Source of the DNA: Candidatus Binatia bacterium
GTDB lineage: Bacteria > Desulfobacterota > Binatia > UBA1149 > JAJCZL01
Assembly: GCA_028278325.1 (NCBI GenBank)
Contig: JANQEO010000288.1
Span: forward strand, 1-51,890
Reading direction: 5' to 3'
Length of the DNA stretch: 51,890 nt
In this document: positions 36,615 through 44,691 of the stretch, piece after piece
Layout: each line of letters begins with the position of its first letter
How positions within the stretch are numbered: the first letter of the stretch is position 1
Notes under the pieces: model-generated
What the model was told of the DNA's origin: nothing
What the model saw: the letters and a program-made list of their open reading frames with translations, nothing else
Databases searched by the model: none
Translations under genes and position numbers: made by a program

Positions 36615-37622
36615 TCAGTTCTTGGCACTCTTTATCTCGCCGTCGATCACCTGGCGGAAGTCGTCCAACGTCTGTGCCCCGGACAGTACGCGCCCGTTGA
36701 CGAAGAAAGACGGCGTGCCGTTTACGCCTACCTCAGCGCCCGCGGACATGTCCTTGTCGACTGCCTCCTTGAACTTGCCCGAAGCGAGGCATTCGTCGAA
36801 ACCGACCCGCTCCAAGCCGACGTCGTCAGCGAGACTGCGGAACACGTCTTGAGACAAGCGAGAGCTCGCAAACAAAGCGGCATGGTACTCCCAGAACTTG
36901 CCCTGGTCGCCCGCACATCGCGAGGCCTGAGCGGCACCATGCGCATTCGGGTGGAAGGACAACGGGAAGTCCCGGTGAAAGTATCGCACTTTGTCTCCGT
37001 AGTGCTCGAGGATTTCCTCCATGACCGCCTCACCGTTCTTGCAGTAGGGACATTCGTAGTCCGAGAAGCCGACGATCGTGACCATCGCATCGTCACCCCC
37101 TCCACGAGACGGTTGATCACCAACGCCGACGTCGACCCGAACGGGCTGCAACAAGATGTCCGGTTTATGCTTGTCCCGCAGAGAGGCCAGGAAACCGTCG
37201 AGGACTTCAGAAGCCTGCTGGCGTTTGAGATAGTTGACCAATTGCGGCCGGATGGTCTCGTAAGATTCACCGTCGAGGTCCGCCTTGTTGGCCTCGTAGA
37301 GTTCTTCAAGCTCCGTCTCTGACGGTTCCACCAATTTCGAATGAACTTCTTGGGCGTACAGCTCGGTGACCGTGATCTGACGCGCCGATGCCTCCTGATC
37401 GACGAGAGCCTTCGAGATCAACTGTTCGAGGCCGGCCTTGAGCAGTTCATAGCGCCTCGTCTCCAGTTCGATGAGCTGTCCCTTGAGATGTTCCTCGAGC
37501 TCCTCGAGCGTTATCTGCTCGGAGCCTACCTTCGCGACCACATCCGACGCTATCGCGGCGCCCGGAGCGATACCGGAGAACACAAGCAATGCTGAGAGAA
37601 AACCAAAGATGGGGAGTTTCAT
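36615..37622 (-). CDS. Exported SurA_N-like / DsbA-like fusion (periplasmic thiol oxidoreductase)
   Basis: A 335-residue protein with a signal peptide (residues 1-26, AIASD cleavage), an N-terminal SurA/PpiC-type helical chaperone domain (about 27-155: VAKVGSEQITLEELEEHL, LEQLISKALVDQEA) and a C-terminal DsbA/thioredoxin domain (about 178-330) with the redox motif CPYC (C191, C194). FHRDFPLSFHPNAHGAA and VNGTPSFFVNG (cis-Pro) also match. It probably assists disulfide formation or isomerisation in unfolded envelope proteins. The frame extends upstream, but the ATG at 37622 begins the signal peptide. First gene of the redox/carboxylase operon. Confidence 0.9.
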   Translation of the reverse strand: MKLPIFGFLSALLVFSGIAPGAAIASDVVAKVGSEQITLEELEEHLKGQLIELETRRYELLKAGLEQLISKALVDQEASARQITVTELYAQEVHSKLVEPSETELEELYEANKADLDGESYETIRPQLVNYLKRQQASEVLDGFLASLRDKHKPDILLQPVRVDVGVGDQPSRGGGDDAMVTIVGFSDYECPYCKNGEAVMEEILEHYGDKVRYFHRDFPLSFHPNAHGAAQASRCAGDQGKFWEYHAALFASSRLSQDVFRSLADDVGLERVGFDECLASGKFKEAVDKDMSAGAEVGVNGTPSFFVNGRVLSGAQTLDDFRQVIDGEIKSAKN

Positions 37623-37727
37623 ACGGGCCTCGGGGGTCGGAAGTCGCACCTTCGGCCACCTACTGGCCGGCCGCGTGCTTGACCGATTCCACCTTGCCCT
37701 GTCACCAAGGCCAGTCAAGGTGCTCGT

Positions 37728-38069
37728 TCAGGGCGTCTCACCTTTCGTAGGCGTATAGATCGGGGTCGGTAACGGCGTGACCTTCTGATCACCCTCGACG
37801 GGGTGTATCTTGCCGGCGCCCCGCTTCTCGACCTCGTCGATGCGGATCACGGCGTGCATCGGTATGTAGGTCCTCTGCACTCCCTCGAACTCGCGTCGCA
37901 GTGACTCCTCGGACGGGTCGACGACTATGCTCGTCTTTTCACCGAACAACAGCCCCTCGATCTCGACGAAGCCGAACATCGCACCCTGGCTGACCTGTTT
38001 GGCATAGATCTCGAAGACCTTGCCCTCGTTGACGAATACTATCTTGTAGATCGGTTTTCGTTTCGCCAT
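37728..38069 (-). CDS. DUF1820 family protein
   Basis: A 113-residue soluble protein. It shows the strongly conserved DUF1820 pattern: RKPIYKIVFVNEGKVFEIYA, then FGFVEIEGLLFGEKTSIVVDPSEE and YIPMHAVIRIDEVEK. The family is known mainly from Gammaproteobacteria and has no established function. The ATG at 38069 is favoured over one 36 bases upstream because homology begins there. It lies 105 bases upstream of the DsbA-like gene on the same strand and diverges from the Rieske gene. Confidence 0.9.
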   Translation of the reverse strand: MAKRKPIYKIVFVNEGKVFEIYAKQVSQGAMFGFVEIEGLLFGEKTSIVVDPSEESLRREFEGVQRTYIPMHAVIRIDEVEKRGAGKIHPVEGDQKVTPLPTPIYTPTKGETP

Positions 38070-38193
38070 CGCCGGTGTCTCCAATACTCGGGCAAAGTCT
38101 AGCAACCCCGCACAGTTGACGAAATTCCAGGTCGGGCGTGTCCGGCACCGGGATTGCTTTAACGGTGCGATTTAAGTGAGCTGTACTACTCCG

Positions 38194-39024
38194 ATGAAAG
38201 CGACCCCCGACCCGACCGTTGCGGGTGTGCCTCACGTGGGCACCTACCGCCGGCTGTTGCCGGTCAGCCTCGAGCGGCTGTACGAGAACGCGCTCGACTG
38301 GGAACACCTCCCCTGGCTCCACAACAGCAGCTTCTGCGACATCGACTGCCTGGATGCCGGCGATTGGGGATGGCGCGCGCGGGTCGGCGTTCCACCTGTC
38401 GAGCAACGCATCGAGATCACCATCGAGCTTCGTCTCGATCGTGATTGTCGTCGCTGGATCACTCGCAACCTGGACGGGCCGACACAGGGAGCCGAGATCT
38501 GGACCCACGCTTTCCAGGTAAGCGAACGTGAAACGGACATAGTGGTCGATTTCTTCGTGCCGGGCACACCCGCCGACCAAGTCGAGTCCGTCGGGGACTT
38601 CTACAAGGCCGTCTACCACCGCCTCTACGATGAGGACGTTTCCATGATGGTGGAGCGGCAGAAACAACTCGATCTGAACGCCGAACGCGCCAGCAAGGCC
38701 GCCGAGGCCATAACCCTGGGTCCTCTACGAGAGGTCCGAGAGCGGCTGCCGATCACGGTGGAACAGGGCGGGATGCCGTATCGGGTGATCGAGTTGGACG
38801 GCCGGTTGACGGCCTATTCGCTGGTCTGCCCGCACAGCCTCGGCCCTCTGGACGCAGCCGAGGTCGTCGAGGGCACGGTCGAGTGTCCGTGGCACGGGTA
38901 CCGATTCGACGTGCGCAGCGGAGAGCCCGTCGGCTCGCACAAATGCAGACTCGCACGCGCTCCCGAGGTTCGGGTGAACGATGACTCGAGCGCAGTTACC
39001 GTCGAACCGCTAGCGAGACGGTAA
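38194..39024 (+). CDS. Rieske [2Fe-2S] protein with N-terminal oxygenase-type catalytic domain (permuted order)
   Basis: A 276-residue protein. Its C-terminal Rieske domain has C212-x-H214 and C231-x2-H234 (CPH and CPWH). The N-terminal domain begins with E31-x3-D35-x2-H38-x4-H43 (ENALDWEHLPWLH), the mononuclear-iron motif of Rieske oxygenases, and later has YDEDVSMMVERQ, which resembles the region of the third iron ligand (D146 or D148). In known oxygenases the Rieske domain precedes the catalytic domain; here the order is reversed. Substrate and reductase are unknown. A GTG at 38176 is an alternative start. It overlaps the amidotransferase gene tail to tail by 15 bases. Confidence 0.85.
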   Translation: MKATPDPTVAGVPHVGTYRRLLPVSLERLYENALDWEHLPWLHNSSFCDIDCLDAGDWGWRARVGVPPVEQRIEITIELRLDRDCRRWITRNLDGPTQGAEIWTHAFQVSERETDIVVDFFVPGTPADQVESVGDFYKAVYHRLYDEDVSMMVERQKQLDLNAERASKAAEAITLGPLREVRERLPITVEQGGMPYRVIELDGRLTAYSLVCPHSLGPLDAAEVVEGTVECPWHGYRFDVRSGEPVGSHKCRLARAPEVRVNDDSSAVTVEPLARR

Positions 39025-39756
39025 CATCCGGTGCTTCTTCTTGATTCCCAGCAGATCGACGAAACGGCCGAACGTGAAGTCGCTGAGTTCCTTGAGGCGG
39101 TCGATATATAGGGGGGTCTCTTCACGGATCCGGTTCGGGTCGATCTGCCCGTCTAGTTCCGCGATTTCGTTGACATGGTGGGGCACCTCGAGCCAGCGGC
39201 CGATCATCGCCTCGTCGACCTCCAGATGAAACTGAAAGCCGTAGATGTTGTCGCCGTACCTGAAGGCTTGGTTGGCACAGGCCTCGGATTCGGCCAGATG
39301 AACGGCGCCCGCCGGCAGCTCGAAGGTGTCGCCGTGCCACTGGAAGATCTTCTCCCCGGGCCGGATTTCGCACATTAGCGGATCCGCCTTGCCCGCTTCG
39401 GTAGGAGATACGTCGTACCAGCCGATCTCTTTTTCAGGGTTCTTCATCACCCGCGCACCGAGCGTCTTCGCCAGCAACTGGGCCCCCAGACATATGCCCA
39501 GCACGGGGACCTGCCGGTCGATCGCGTCGCCGATGAGGCGCAGCTCCGTCTCGATGTGCGGATGCTTGTCGACCTGGTCCACTCCCATCGGGCCGCCGAG
39601 CACCACCAGGCCGTGATAGCCGTCGACCTCGGGTTCAGCGTGGGGATGGCGGTCGAAATTAACGTAGCGAATCCGAAAACCCGCTCTCTTCAGTAAGGGG
39701 TGCAAGGTGCCCAGCAGCTCGTAGGCGACGTGCTGGCAAACCAGGAGCTTCTTCAT
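39010..39756 (-). CDS. Class I glutamine amidotransferase (GMP synthase-like GATase domain)
   Basis: A 248-residue stand-alone GATase-1 protein. The nucleophile is C89 in VLGICLGAQLLA, and the His-Glu pair is in GFQFHLEVD near residue 188-196. LGGPMGVDQVD and FQWHGDTFELP are as in the YfeJ/GMP synthase-like family. Partner enzymes that would use its ammonia are not nearby; some relatives act as peptidases on gamma-glutamyl compounds. It is the last gene of the minus-strand run from 44691. Confidence 0.9.
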   Translation of the reverse strand: MKKLLVCQHVAYELLGTLHPLLKRAGFRIRYVNFDRHPHAEPEVDGYHGLVVLGGPMGVDQVDKHPHIETELRLIGDAIDRQVPVLGICLGAQLLAKTLGARVMKNPEKEIGWYDVSPTEAGKADPLMCEIRPGEKIFQWHGDTFELPAGAVHLAESEACANQAFRYGDNIYGFQFHLEVDEAMIGRWLEVPHHVNEIAELDGQIDPNRIREETPLYIDRLKELSDFTFGRFVDLLGIKKKHRMLPSR

Positions 39757-39801
39757 GCCCCTACCAAACTAGCATAGGGCGGCAAGACCCACCCAACGTT
39801 C

Positions 39802-40248
39802 TCAGTCGATGGGTTGGAGTCCGTCCTCGCCGCCCAAGCGGGGCAGGTCATCGTCGATGGGCGCCCAGGCGACCCTATGATCGCTGTGAATGTGAGCCGC
39901 CGGCGCCTGGTCGATCTCACCCTCTACGTTGGCGAGGACCACATCGATGGTGGTCGGTGATTCGTCGGTTTCGAAGAACAGAGAGCTCCCGCATGAGCGG
40001 CAGAACAACCGCCGAGCGTGCCCCGACGACTGATACGTCTCCAGGCGATCGCTGCCGGACGTCACACGAAACTGATCCTTCGACAGTCTGATCCAGGTGA
40101 CGTACGCGGCTCCATGGGCACGTCTGCACATCGTGCAGTGACAGTGCCCGCAGAACAGGGTGGGCATGTCGAGCTCGAAACGCACGCGGCCGCAAAGACA
40201 GGACCCGGCCGCGGTCACCGGCGCTTCGCTGTCGGCCGGCTGCGTCAT
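39802..40248 (-). CDS. GFA-family (glutathione-dependent formaldehyde-activating type) protein
   Basis: A 148-residue zinc protein. Cysteine clusters GSCLCGRVRF, CGHCHCTMCRRAHG and LFCRSCGSSLFF match the GFA/CENP-V fold with two zinc sites. AAYVTW and TIDVVLANVE are also typical. Enzymatic formaldehyde-glutathione adduct formation was proposed for Gfa, but most members are uncharacterised. The ATG shares four bases with the stop of the DDN-type gene (ATGA), so the two are translationally coupled. Confidence 0.92.
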   Translation of the reverse strand: MTQPADSEAPVTAAGSCLCGRVRFELDMPTLFCGHCHCTMCRRAHGAAYVTWIRLSKDQFRVTSGSDRLETYQSSGHARRLFCRSCGSSLFFETDESPTTIDVVLANVEGEIDQAPAAHIHSDHRVAWAPIDDDLPRLGGEDGLQPID

Positions 40249-40715
40249 CCGGCCGCCGTGAGCCGGATCACCGGAATGTCGCGGGTCGTTCGGGCCTGAT
40301 AGTCGGCGAAGTCCGGATACATCTTTACCAACTCGGGCCAGAGAGCGTCTTTTTGTTCCGCGCTGACACGCAGGGCCGTCATCGCCTGCCTCTCTTGCCC
40401 AATCTCCACTTCGACGCGAGGCTCCGCCTTGAGATTCTTGAACCAGTGAGGATGCTTCGACGTGCCCGCCTTTGAGGCGACAAGGATGAGATCGTGACCG
40501 TCGCGCAGATATAAAACAGGCACGGTACGCGGCCGACCGGACTTCCTCCCCTTCGTCGTGAGAAGCATTACCGGGGTACCGTAGGACCACTTGGCACCGA
40601 GCTTGCCACCCGAGACCCGGTACAACCACGTAGTGATTGCCGACAAGGGCTTCACCCCGAAGTCGATGAAGCGCTCCTGCCAAGGGGCGAACGGCTTGCT
40701 GTCGGGTTGCGGCAT
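40245..40715 (-). CDS. DDN-type (nitroreductase-family) deazaflavin-dependent oxidoreductase
   Basis: A 156-residue split-barrel protein. It shows the hallmark MLLTTKGRKSGRPRTVPVLY (first motif), DGHDLILVASKAG, HPHWFKNLKAEPRVEVEIG and WPELVKMYPDFADYQ of the mycobacterial DDN family, whose members use reduced F420 on quinones and nitro compounds. F420 use is therefore likely but not shown, and no F420 biosynthesis gene is present here. The ATG at 40715 has a GGAGG ribosome site; an upstream GTG is in frame but unsupported. Coupled to the GFA gene by ATGA. Confidence 0.88.
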   Translation of the reverse strand: MPQPDSKPFAPWQERFIDFGVKPLSAITTWLYRVSGGKLGAKWSYGTPVMLLTTKGRKSGRPRTVPVLYLRDGHDLILVASKAGTSKHPHWFKNLKAEPRVEVEIGQERQAMTALRVSAEQKDALWPELVKMYPDFADYQARTTRDIPVIRLTAAG

Positions 40716-40806
40716 CACCTTCCTCCAAACTTCGTCGCGGACGCACGAACCGCGACACGATATCCCTGCGCCCGCTCTCAGCCAAGGCAGTGGCAACGTG
40801 GACGTG

Positions 40807-41802
40807 CTATGCGACTACAGGAACGCTCGGCGGCGGGTCGTCGGTCAGTATTTCGAAAGCCGCCCTGTGGGTAGTCGCCATGCGCAGGACTTCACGCTCG
40901 TGCTCGTGGACGGTCACGCTACAAGCCGCGATCTTGGTGTTCAGGCAGGTCTTGGCTCCCCCGGGAGGATTGTCATAGGTCAGCCCCACGAAATCGGAGG
41001 CCGGCGCTTTCATCTCTATGCTGATCCGCTGGCGGCGAGAGCCTGTCGTGAGCCGCCAGTTGAAAGATTCGAGGTCTGCTCGTGCACGCAAAGCCTGCCA
41101 CAAGCCGTTGGCAACAAGTTCACGCCCGCCTACCCGCAATACGACGAGACTCATCCTCGGCGTCCAGACCGGACCTAGACGCAGCCTGGCCGTGGAACAC
41201 TCCAGGAACGCATCCGGCCTGCCCTCGAACCCCGCGACCTGCCCCCAAGCGTACTCGTCAGTGTGCCTGCTTCCCCAGTTGTGGTTTTGGCTCCCGACCC
41301 AGCCGTCCACCTCTACAGGCTCATCACCTACCTTCATCGTACCGGTAAAGACCGCCTGAGGAGTGCCCGTAAGTGCTTTCGCGCTCGGCAAGCGACGCTC
41401 GTAGAACGACTCCGGCAACAAGAACAACGGCGGCTCGTCACCCGTATACGTCAGGTCCCAGGAGATCGTAGTGGCGGCCTCGGCAACTCCTTGGAGATGT
41501 CGACAATCGAGAGTGGACTCCGCGACCTTCACGTCGAGACGGTCGCGGGAAAAGGAGCACTGCGCGATCGGTACCTGCGACTTTGCCGCAGTGATGCGGT
41601 GGCGAATACCGTCGAAGTATATCGCCCATAGTTCCCCTACGGCCGACTCCGGGTGCGACACCGGGCTGAATATCGTGTAGCGGATCCAGAACGCCAAGGG
41701 CTCGCGAGGATGGTTGGCCCGCTGGAAGTAACTCTCGTAGTGACCCCCAGTCTGTCCCCCGCCGTAGCGTGCAGAGTTCCACGCGTCCTTGATGGCGCTC
41801 AC
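40807..41802 (-). CDS. CrtC/AttH-like (lipocalin-type) conserved protein, function unknown
   Basis: A 331-residue soluble protein rich in beta-strand patterns. The segment GWVGSQNHNWGSRHTDEYAWGQ (near 168-189, shown in part: GSQNHNWG) resembles the core of carotenoid 1,2-hydratase (CrtC), AttH and tocopherol cyclase-like lipocalin folds. PLAFWIRYTIFSP near residue 35 is also shared. A hydratase or cyclase on a lipid or isoprenoid is possible, but no catalytic assignment can be made. It starts six bases after the MgtC/DUF4010 gene and is probably cotranscribed. Confidence 0.7.
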   Translation of the reverse strand: MSAIKDAWNSARYGGGQTGGHYESYFQRANHPREPLAFWIRYTIFSPVSHPESAVGELWAIYFDGIRHRITAAKSQVPIAQCSFSRDRLDVKVAESTLDCRHLQGVAEAATTISWDLTYTGDEPPLFLLPESFYERRLPSAKALTGTPQAVFTGTMKVGDEPVEVDGWVGSQNHNWGSRHTDEYAWGQVAGFEGRPDAFLECSTARLRLGPVWTPRMSLVVLRVGGRELVANGLWQALRARADLESFNWRLTTGSRRQRISIEMKAPASDFVGLTYDNPPGGAKTCLNTKIAACSVTVHEHEREVLRMATTHRAAFEILTDDPPPSVPVVA

Positions 41803-41808
41803 GAGTGC

Positions 41809-43065
41809 CTACCGCACGATGATGGTTATCAGGCCGGCCACCGCGACCGCACCGAGCAAGATCGCACCACACAACCGCCACAGATCTCGCCCCGCGACAA
41901 TTCCGGCCAGGGCCGCTTTGGAAACCGTGTTGACGAGGGCCGCTATCATCACGCCAGTCGCCGCCACGCGAGCATCGAGGCCCTGGCCGGCAGCACGAGC
42001 CAGTGAAATGCTCACGGCATCTACATCCGCCAGGCCGGATACCGAGGCCAGCACATAGACTCCGACGTCTCCGAGCCACTCGTTCGCAACCCGCACGAGC
42101 ACGAACAGCACCGCCAGCGCGAGCCCGTATCCCAGCGCGTTCTTCAGATCGAGAGGGTTTTCCAGCTGCAACTCGACAGGGCCGTGGTCCGCCGAGAGGT
42201 TGCGCGACATGAAAAGAGCCGCCAGCAGCGGCACCAGCATCAACGCCCCCAGAGGAAGCGCAAGGTAGGGCACCAAGGCTCTTTCAACAATGGCGACCTC
42301 GAGCAACAGACGCGGCGCCATGGTGGCCGCAGCCAGGACGATGCCGCACCCGAACAACCGCAGCGACGAGGAGCTCTTGCCGCGAGCCATGCGTGCGAAC
42401 GCCACGGTAACCGCCGTGGATGAACTGAGGCCTCCGAACACGGCCGTCATGAGTATCCCGGCCCTCGGTCCGAAGATGCGAACCGAAAAATACCCTACGT
42501 AGGAGATGCCGGCGATGAGCAGGACGAGCAGACCGATGGCTCTCGGGTTGAGAGCGTCGAAGGGCCCCATGTCGCGGTTGGGCAGCAAAGGCAGAGCGAC
42601 TACCGCTATAGCCAGCAACTGGATCGTGGCTGTCAGTTCACGCCGGTCGAGCCGTTCGAGAGAAGAATGGAGCTCGGCCTTGAACCCAAGAAAGACGACC
42701 ATGACCACGGCGAAGGCAACCGCCTCCGTGGTGAATCCACGCATGGCCGTGGCGCCAAGGGCAAACGTCAGCAGTAGGGCAATCTCGGTCGTCGCCCCGT
42801 AATCTTCGGAGCTGCGAGATGTGACGAGGTAGGAAGTCGTCACCATCGCCCCCAGTGCCAGGAACGCCGCGGCCAGCACGAGCCCCTGAGTTTCTTCGGC
42901 CAAGAGTGCCGCCACTCCTCCGAACAAGCCGACGAAGGCAAAGGTCCTAACCCCTGCCGCGGTTTCTCCCGCACTGATTCGCTGGCTTCTCCAGCCTCGC
43001 TCGATGCCGATGACGAAGCCGAGGAACAGCGCGACGAAGAGCCGGTGAGCTACCGTCGTATCCAC
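41809..43065 (-). CDS. MgtC/SapB-DUF4010 membrane protein
   Basis: A 418-residue protein with about 12-13 helices. The N-terminal MgtC/SapB-like domain (residues 1-140) has LFLGFVIGIERGWR and RTFAFVGLFGG; the remainder is DUF4010, with GISYVGYFSVRIFG, FGGLSSSTAVTVAFARMA and VSGLADVDAVSISLA. The fusion is known in many Proteobacteria and thought to be a transporter, but the substrate is unknown. It precedes the CrtC-like gene directly. Confidence 0.9.
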   Translation of the reverse strand: MDTTVAHRLFVALFLGFVIGIERGWRSQRISAGETAAGVRTFAFVGLFGGVAALLAEETQGLVLAAAFLALGAMVTTSYLVTSRSSEDYGATTEIALLLTFALGATAMRGFTTEAVAFAVVMVVFLGFKAELHSSLERLDRRELTATIQLLAIAVVALPLLPNRDMGPFDALNPRAIGLLVLLIAGISYVGYFSVRIFGPRAGILMTAVFGGLSSSTAVTVAFARMARGKSSSSLRLFGCGIVLAAATMAPRLLLEVAIVERALVPYLALPLGALMLVPLLAALFMSRNLSADHGPVELQLENPLDLKNALGYGLALAVLFVLVRVANEWLGDVGVYVLASVSGLADVDAVSISLARAAGQGLDARVAATGVMIAALVNTVSKAALAGIVAGRDLWRLCGAILLGAVAVAGLITIIVR

Positions 43066-43105
43066 TACTTAACCTTACACACAGCCGTTTCGGCCGTCAC
43101 GCTCT

Positions 43106-43597
43106 CTACTCCTCGGGCGGCAACTCAAAGGCGGTCTCTACCGTATCCTCCTCGGGCAACGTAAAGGCCAGACTGCTCTTGGAGGCCAATTCCTTGGCGA
43201 GTCGGGCCGAGATCTGTAGGGTGGCCGAAGGTGCCCGCGCGAATCTCAGCATCGCGACCGAAGTCAGCCAGCTCTTGGTGATCTCGACGGAGACATCCGT
43301 CCAGGGGATGAACAGGGGGTGGTGGCCGGGCCTCATGAGCACCACGACCGACATATGCAGCCCCATGTGATTCGCGCCCAGAGTCAAGCAGCTACCGTAG
43401 TTGGTAAAACCCGAGAGCTGGCCGGAGCGAAAACGTAGCTTCTCGCCCACGAAGGGAGTCAGCTCCTGGTAGACGGCGGCTAGCGACTTCCAGCCGCCTA
43501 CAAACGCGATGAAGTTCATCACGCCGAACCAGCCGGCCACGACGAGTAGCGGCGCCAGACGCCAAACCCACTCAGGGGTTTCAGATACCGGAATCAT
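43106..43597 (-). CDS. Conserved protein with one N-terminal helix, function unknown
   Basis: A 163-residue protein with one membrane helix (residues about 12-34, then GGWKSLAAVY) and a soluble domain of alternating strands. The tract FRSGQLSGFTNYGSCLTLGAN followed by HPLFIPWTDVSVEI suggests a PH-like or small beta-sandwich fold. I do not recognise it. The start ATG is 14 bases downstream of the lysoplasmalogenase stop. The frame is open far upstream inside that gene but without protein-like content there. Confidence 0.65.
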   Translation of the reverse strand: MIPVSETPEWVWRLAPLLVVAGWFGVMNFIAFVGGWKSLAAVYQELTPFVGEKLRFRSGQLSGFTNYGSCLTLGANHMGLHMSVVVLMRPGHHPLFIPWTDVSVEITKSWLTSVAMLRFARAPSATLQISARLAKELASKSSLAFTLPEEDTVETAFELPPEE

Positions 43598-43611
43598 GCC
43601 CTGACCCCGAG

Positions 43612-44241
43612 CTACCGCACAGTCGACGCGATCACGAACTGCGCCGCGAAGTAGAGCGGCAACCCCCATGCCCTGTTGATGAAGCCCGGCTGCACGAAAC
43701 GGTCCCTGGCCACGGCCAGATCCGAAACCACGAACATCGCCGCGCCGAGCACGATGCGATTGTCGCCCGAGGCGACCGCAGCGCCGGCGGCAAGCACGAG
43801 CATTACCATGATGGTGACGACGTAGGCCCTGACCGGCAACACGAAGCCCGCATCGACGTGAGGTCCGAGCCACCTCATGATCCTCAACGACGCGACGAGC
43901 GCGAGTAACGCGACGACTCCCGCCCATGCCAAGTCGACGCCTCGCACAACGAACGCAGTGGCGTACGCGACGTGCCCCATCAGGAAGCTGAAGATACCCA
44001 GACGAAAGGTCAGCTGGTTACCGTGAGGAATCAGCAATACGTCGCCGCCCACACACAAGAGCAAGCCTAGGAGCACGATCGTTCCGTATGTCGATCCCAG
44101 GGCACCAAGGAGAAGACCTGCGGCTACAAAGGAAAGGGCCGCAGCGGGCTTTCCCACCCAGACCGCGGGGCGGTATCCGTAGCGCTCCCCCATGAGTGCG
44201 GTTGCCGTTCCCGCCGCGCATACGGCTAAGCAAGCCAACAT
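43612..44241 (-). CDS. Lysoplasmalogenase-like YhhN/TMEM86 membrane hydrolase
   Basis: A 209-residue protein with eight predicted helices. Family signatures are KPAAALSF, LLCVGGDVLLI (conserved Asp), FLMGHVAYATAFV and the C-terminal SDLAVARDRFV with two conserved acidic residues. TMEM86 hydrolyses the vinyl ether of lysoplasmalogen; bacterial YhhN members have similar predicted activity. It lies six bases after the cytochrome-like lipoprotein gene, so these are likely co-expressed. Confidence 0.9.
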   Translation of the reverse strand: MLACLAVCAAGTATALMGERYGYRPAVWVGKPAAALSFVAAGLLLGALGSTYGTIVLLGLLLCVGGDVLLIPHGNQLTFRLGIFSFLMGHVAYATAFVVRGVDLAWAGVVALLALVASLRIMRWLGPHVDAGFVLPVRAYVVTIMVMLVLAAGAAVASGDNRIVLGAAMFVVSDLAVARDRFVQPGFINRAWGLPLYFAAQFVIASTVR

Positions 44242-44247
44242 GGCCGG

Positions 44248-44691
44248 TCAGGGCCCCGCGCTGTGACAATACAGACAGGCGCCCGACACCGTGCCCGCAA
44301 AGAAATAGTCCGGCGGCCGGCTCTGGGCTCCCACCCGTGCCCTGTAGATGTCGCGCCTCAACACCTCGACATTTTCGCTTATGCGCGGGTGGTTCGACGG
44401 CCAGTTGCCCGGACCCAAAGATTCCGCGGCGGCCTCCATGTCCTCGAGCAAGGCCAGGATTTCGTCCTGCGGATACTCACCGCTGACCGACCCCGTTCGC
44501 ATGATGCCGTCGAGCTTGTTTACACCACGTGCAAGCCGCCACATCGCGCTCTCCAGATCCTCGGCAGAGACATAGTTGAAATCAGGCGGGTAAGTGTAGC
44601 GGCGCACCGTTCGCGCGGCCTCCGGCGTACAACCCGACACCAGCAGCAACAGCCCCACAGCGACACCGCATGCTCTCGTTACCGTCAGCAT
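44248..44691 (-). CDS. Cytochrome c'-like lipoprotein
   Basis: A 147-residue exported protein. The signal peptide ends in a lipobox (LVSGC, lipidated Cys21). The remaining 126 residues are mainly helical, with a single haem c motif CxxCH at the very C-terminus (C139, C142, H143). A CxxCH close to the end of a four-helix protein is the layout of class II cytochromes c'/c-556. Its likely role is electron transfer or gas binding at the membrane. The frame continues upstream, but the ATG at 44691 begins the signal peptide. It diverges from the M20 gene. Confidence 0.82.
   Translation of the reverse strand: MLTVTRACGVAVGLLLLVSGCTPEAARTVRRYTYPPDFNYVSAEDLESAMWRLARGVNKLDGIMRTGSVSGEYPQDEILALLEDMEAAAESLGPGNWPSNHPRISENVEVLRRDIYRARVGAQSRPPDYFFAGTVSGACLYCHSAGP

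Noticed and set aside
37691..37721. Possible stem ACCTTG/CAAGGT downstream of the DUF1820 gene
   Set aside because: The loop would be 19 bases and the stem only six; too weak for a terminator.
40249..40785. Upstream extension of the GFA gene frame
   Set aside because: These codons lie within the DDN-type gene in another frame; the GFA start is the ATG that overlaps its stop.
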